Source of the DNA: Treponema sp.
Lineage (GTDB): Bacteria > Spirochaetota > Spirochaetia > Treponematales > Breznakiellaceae
Direction of reading: 5' to 3'
Length of the DNA: 17,600 nt
Assembly (NCBI GenBank): GCA_031267115.1
Contig: JAIRZS010000263.1
Location: 1 to 17,600 of the forward strand
Part shown: one piece after another, positions 16,504-17,600 of the stretch
Layout: every line of letters begins with the position of its first letter
How positions within the stretch are numbered: position 1 is the first letter of the stretch
Notes under the pieces: generated by a model
What the model was told of the DNA's origin: nothing
The model's database searches: none
What the model saw: only the letters and a program-made list of their open reading frames with translations
Program-made: the position numbers and the translations under genes

Positions 16504-17025
16504 TTATTCCTCGTCTTTTTTAAAGAAAAAGTCATCTTTAAAATACAGCTTTAAAATATCTTCGTCTACCGCGCTTTTTGACTTCATATTTGTATAGGTC
16601 GATTCAAGAAAACCCTTGGTCAGGTAAAAACAGCCGAGCAGGAAGAATTCCGCCACTTTGTTCAAAACCCCCATCGACTGGTACATGCGCAGGGAATTAT
16701 CAATGCCGAAATCCGTCATAATATAGGAAATTACCGTCTGCTGAATCAGGTTTACCGCGTAGATCAGCTCCGAGATAGGGAAGCCCTCTTTCATCCGCTC
16801 CTTGCCCAGGCGGGCGAAAAAATCCCCCAGCTCCCTCCGGTCAAGCCCCCGGTCAAGCATCCGCGCCAAAAGAGGATAAAAGGCGGAATTCATCCGGACA
16901 AGCGCCTCGTCATCCAGGGCCGAATAGTGCTTTAACTGCGGCGATCTGCGGATAAGCCCCTTCCAGCGGGTAGCAAAATCCCTCGCCTGCAGGCTCAGGG
17001 TATCGATCAACAGTCTATCAACCAT
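16504..17025 (-). CDS. Unrecognised protein with RsbRD N-terminal-like domain, heading the atp operon
   Basis: Soluble-looking protein of 173 residues with no signal peptide or clear membrane helix. Residues ~10-105 resemble the RsbRD N-terminal domain of RsbT co-antagonists and some histidine kinases: FATRWKGLIRR near the start and ERMKEGFPISELIYAVNLIQQTVISYI (75-101) resemble its xxRxxGxPLxELVxAYxLLR pattern. No kinase or STAS domain follows; the rest is helical, ending in a charged KDDFFFKKDEE. It lies 27 bp before atpB, where atpI often stands. No good Shine-Dalgarno precedes the ATG, and the likely -10 is so close that the message may be almost leaderless. The domain call is moderate; I infer, but cannot show, a regulatory role for the operon. 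Confidence 0.6.
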   Translation of the reverse strand: MVDRLLIDTLSLQARDFATRWKGLIRRSPQLKHYSALDDEALVRMNSAFYPLLARMLDRGLDRRELGDFFARLGKERMKEGFPISELIYAVNLIQQTVISYIMTDFGIDNSLRMYQSMGVLNKVAEFFLLGCFYLTKGFLESTYTNMKSKSAVDEDILKLYFKDDFFFKKDEE

Positions 17026-17031
17026 ACCTGA

Positions 17032-17059
17032 ACTATAGTATATTTTGTTGCAAAATCAA
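17032..17059 (-). promoter_or_regulatory. Possible promoter of the atp operon
   Basis: TTGATT (17059-17054) and TATAGT (17037-17032) on the minus strand are 16 bp apart. An overlapping alternative -10 is TATACT (17042-17037). Either would start transcription close to the ATG at 17025. The match is moderate and no other evidence supports it. Confidence 0.35.
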
Positions 17060-17156
17060 GAGAAAACATACCAAATGCCGCAATAGTTGTTTCATTCAAA
17101 GCAAAAACGCGGCAATCAGGGTAAGCGCGTAAAAGTATCCATAGTGTTATTTTGCT

Positions 17157-17268
17157 TTTGGGCGCATCCTGCCGCTCCGGCCCCCTGGCCCGGCGCGGCA
17201 GGACCGGGCTTTACGCTTGTATCTTTTTTGCCTGCGGCAAAAAAGGATACCGCTTCAATCCCTTGCGC
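17157..17268 (+). repeat. Mosaic palindromic repeat, copy 2
   Basis: Starts TTTGGGCGCATCC (17157-17169), then a variable core with stem CCTGCCG/CGGCAGG (17168-17174 with 17196-17202). The next 38 bases (17201-17238) are identical to copy 1, and it ends with CAATCCCTTGCGC (17256-17268), shared inverted with copy 3. It lies in the 393-bp gap 17026-17418 between the atp operon and the membrane-protein gene; I see no gene there. Confidence 0.8.
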
Positions 17269-17327
17269 AGCGGTAAAACGGCATCCTTGCCGTTTTACCG
17301 CTTTGAGTTTTTGCGGAACAAAAACTC
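17219..17327. repeat. Three consecutive hairpins
   Basis: Three stems follow each other: 17219-17250 (GTATC plus TTTTTTGC pairing with GCAAAAAA plus GGATAC, with one bulged base), 17269-17302 (perfect 14-bp arms AGCGGTAAAACGGC, 6-base loop) and 17305-17327 (perfect 9-bp arms GAGTTTTTG, 5-base loop). None has the T-run of a classical terminator. The first is partly shared with copy 1. Confidence 0.65.
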
Positions 17328-17418
17328 ATGAATCACCACAGCCGGCATCCCTGCCTGCCTGCGGCAAACTCCATTCCTGGAACGCGAGGTGTCCATGCCG
17401 CCGGCGGCCCGGCTGTTT

Positions 17419-17600
17419 TTAACGCCGCCGGGGGACAACAAGGGCGGCAAGCGAGAAGGCCGAGAGGAAGGCGAGGAGGATAAAACCTGCCGGGGCCATT
17501 TGCCGGTAAAAAGCCCAAAAACAGGCGGCGGCAGCGGCGGGCATAGCGAGAATGGCAGCCAAAAGGGGAATAACCCGGGGGAAGCCGCTTCCCCGGGCAA
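17419..17600 (-). CDS. Integral membrane protein, C-terminal fragment (5' end outside window)
   Basis: An open frame enters from the window edge (first full codon at 17598) and runs 59 residues to TAA at 17419. It has two hydrophobic segments (VIPLLAAILAMPAAAAACFWAF and GFILLAFLSAFSLAALVV, joined by YRQMAPA) and ends in PRRR, a typical membrane-protein end with positive charges after the last helix. The two other minus frames here are open but low in plausibility. Function cannot be told from this fragment. Confidence 0.55.
   Translation of the reverse strand, partial: ARGSGFPRVIPLLAAILAMPAAAAACFWAFYRQMAPAGFILLAFLSAFSLAALVVPRRR

Noticed and set aside
17295..17600. 101-codon minus-strand open frame at the window end
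   Set aside because: Pro/Ser-rich with no plausible structure; the neighbouring frame ending at 17419 reads as two membrane helices with a basic end and is the better gene.

Overview
The window is a dense, GC-rich bacterial segment. Gene content suggests a host-associated spirochaete of the Treponema/Breznakiella kind. The evidence is indirect: two outer-membrane-type proteins with terminal Phe, a CarB of the Bacteroidetes/CAD-like type, a cell-division/manA cluster after rplT, and intergenic palindromic repeats. No rRNA or other phylogenetic marker confirms this, so the assignment is tentative.

Layout. (1) Positions 1-1823 (+): C-terminal half of carbamoyl-phosphate synthase large subunit (carB), cut by the window edge. 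(2) 2085-4801 (-): two tandem paralogous genes for secreted, probably outer-membrane proteins. The downstream copy is out of frame at a run of ten G/C and is a phase-variation or sequencing-error candidate. (3) 5086-9833 (+): a cluster starting from a good sigma70-like promoter, infC (TTG start)-rpmI-rplT, then a ZapB-like coiled-coil gene, a ZapA-mannose-6-phosphate isomerase fusion, a YaiI/YqxD-family gene and a HAD phosphatase. (4) 9793-17025 (-): a complete F-type ATP synthase operon in classical order (atpB-E-F-H-A-G-D-C), headed by a small gene resembling the RsbRD N-terminal domain where atpI often sits. Its last gene overlaps the HAD gene tail-to-tail by 41 bp. (5) 17419-17600 (-): C-terminus of an integral membrane protein running out of the window.

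Intergenic DNA is not empty. Three intergenic sites share an element with conserved ends (TTTGGGCGCAT ... ACCGGGCTTT) around a variable palindromic core. One copy leads into a run of further hairpins (17219-17327). The atpB-atpE spacer carries an 18-bp perfect inverted repeat and a second 10-bp one, and the infC-rpmI spacer has two mutually exclusive hairpins.

How the genes work together: the plus-strand cluster couples translation initiation and ribosomal proteins to Z-ring factors and a sugar-phosphate enzyme. The minus-strand operon encodes all eight core ATP synthase subunits. The most unusual items are the ZapA-ManA fusion, the homopolymer frameshift in the outer-membrane paralogue, the mosaic hairpin repeat, and the regulatory-looking gene heading the atp operon.
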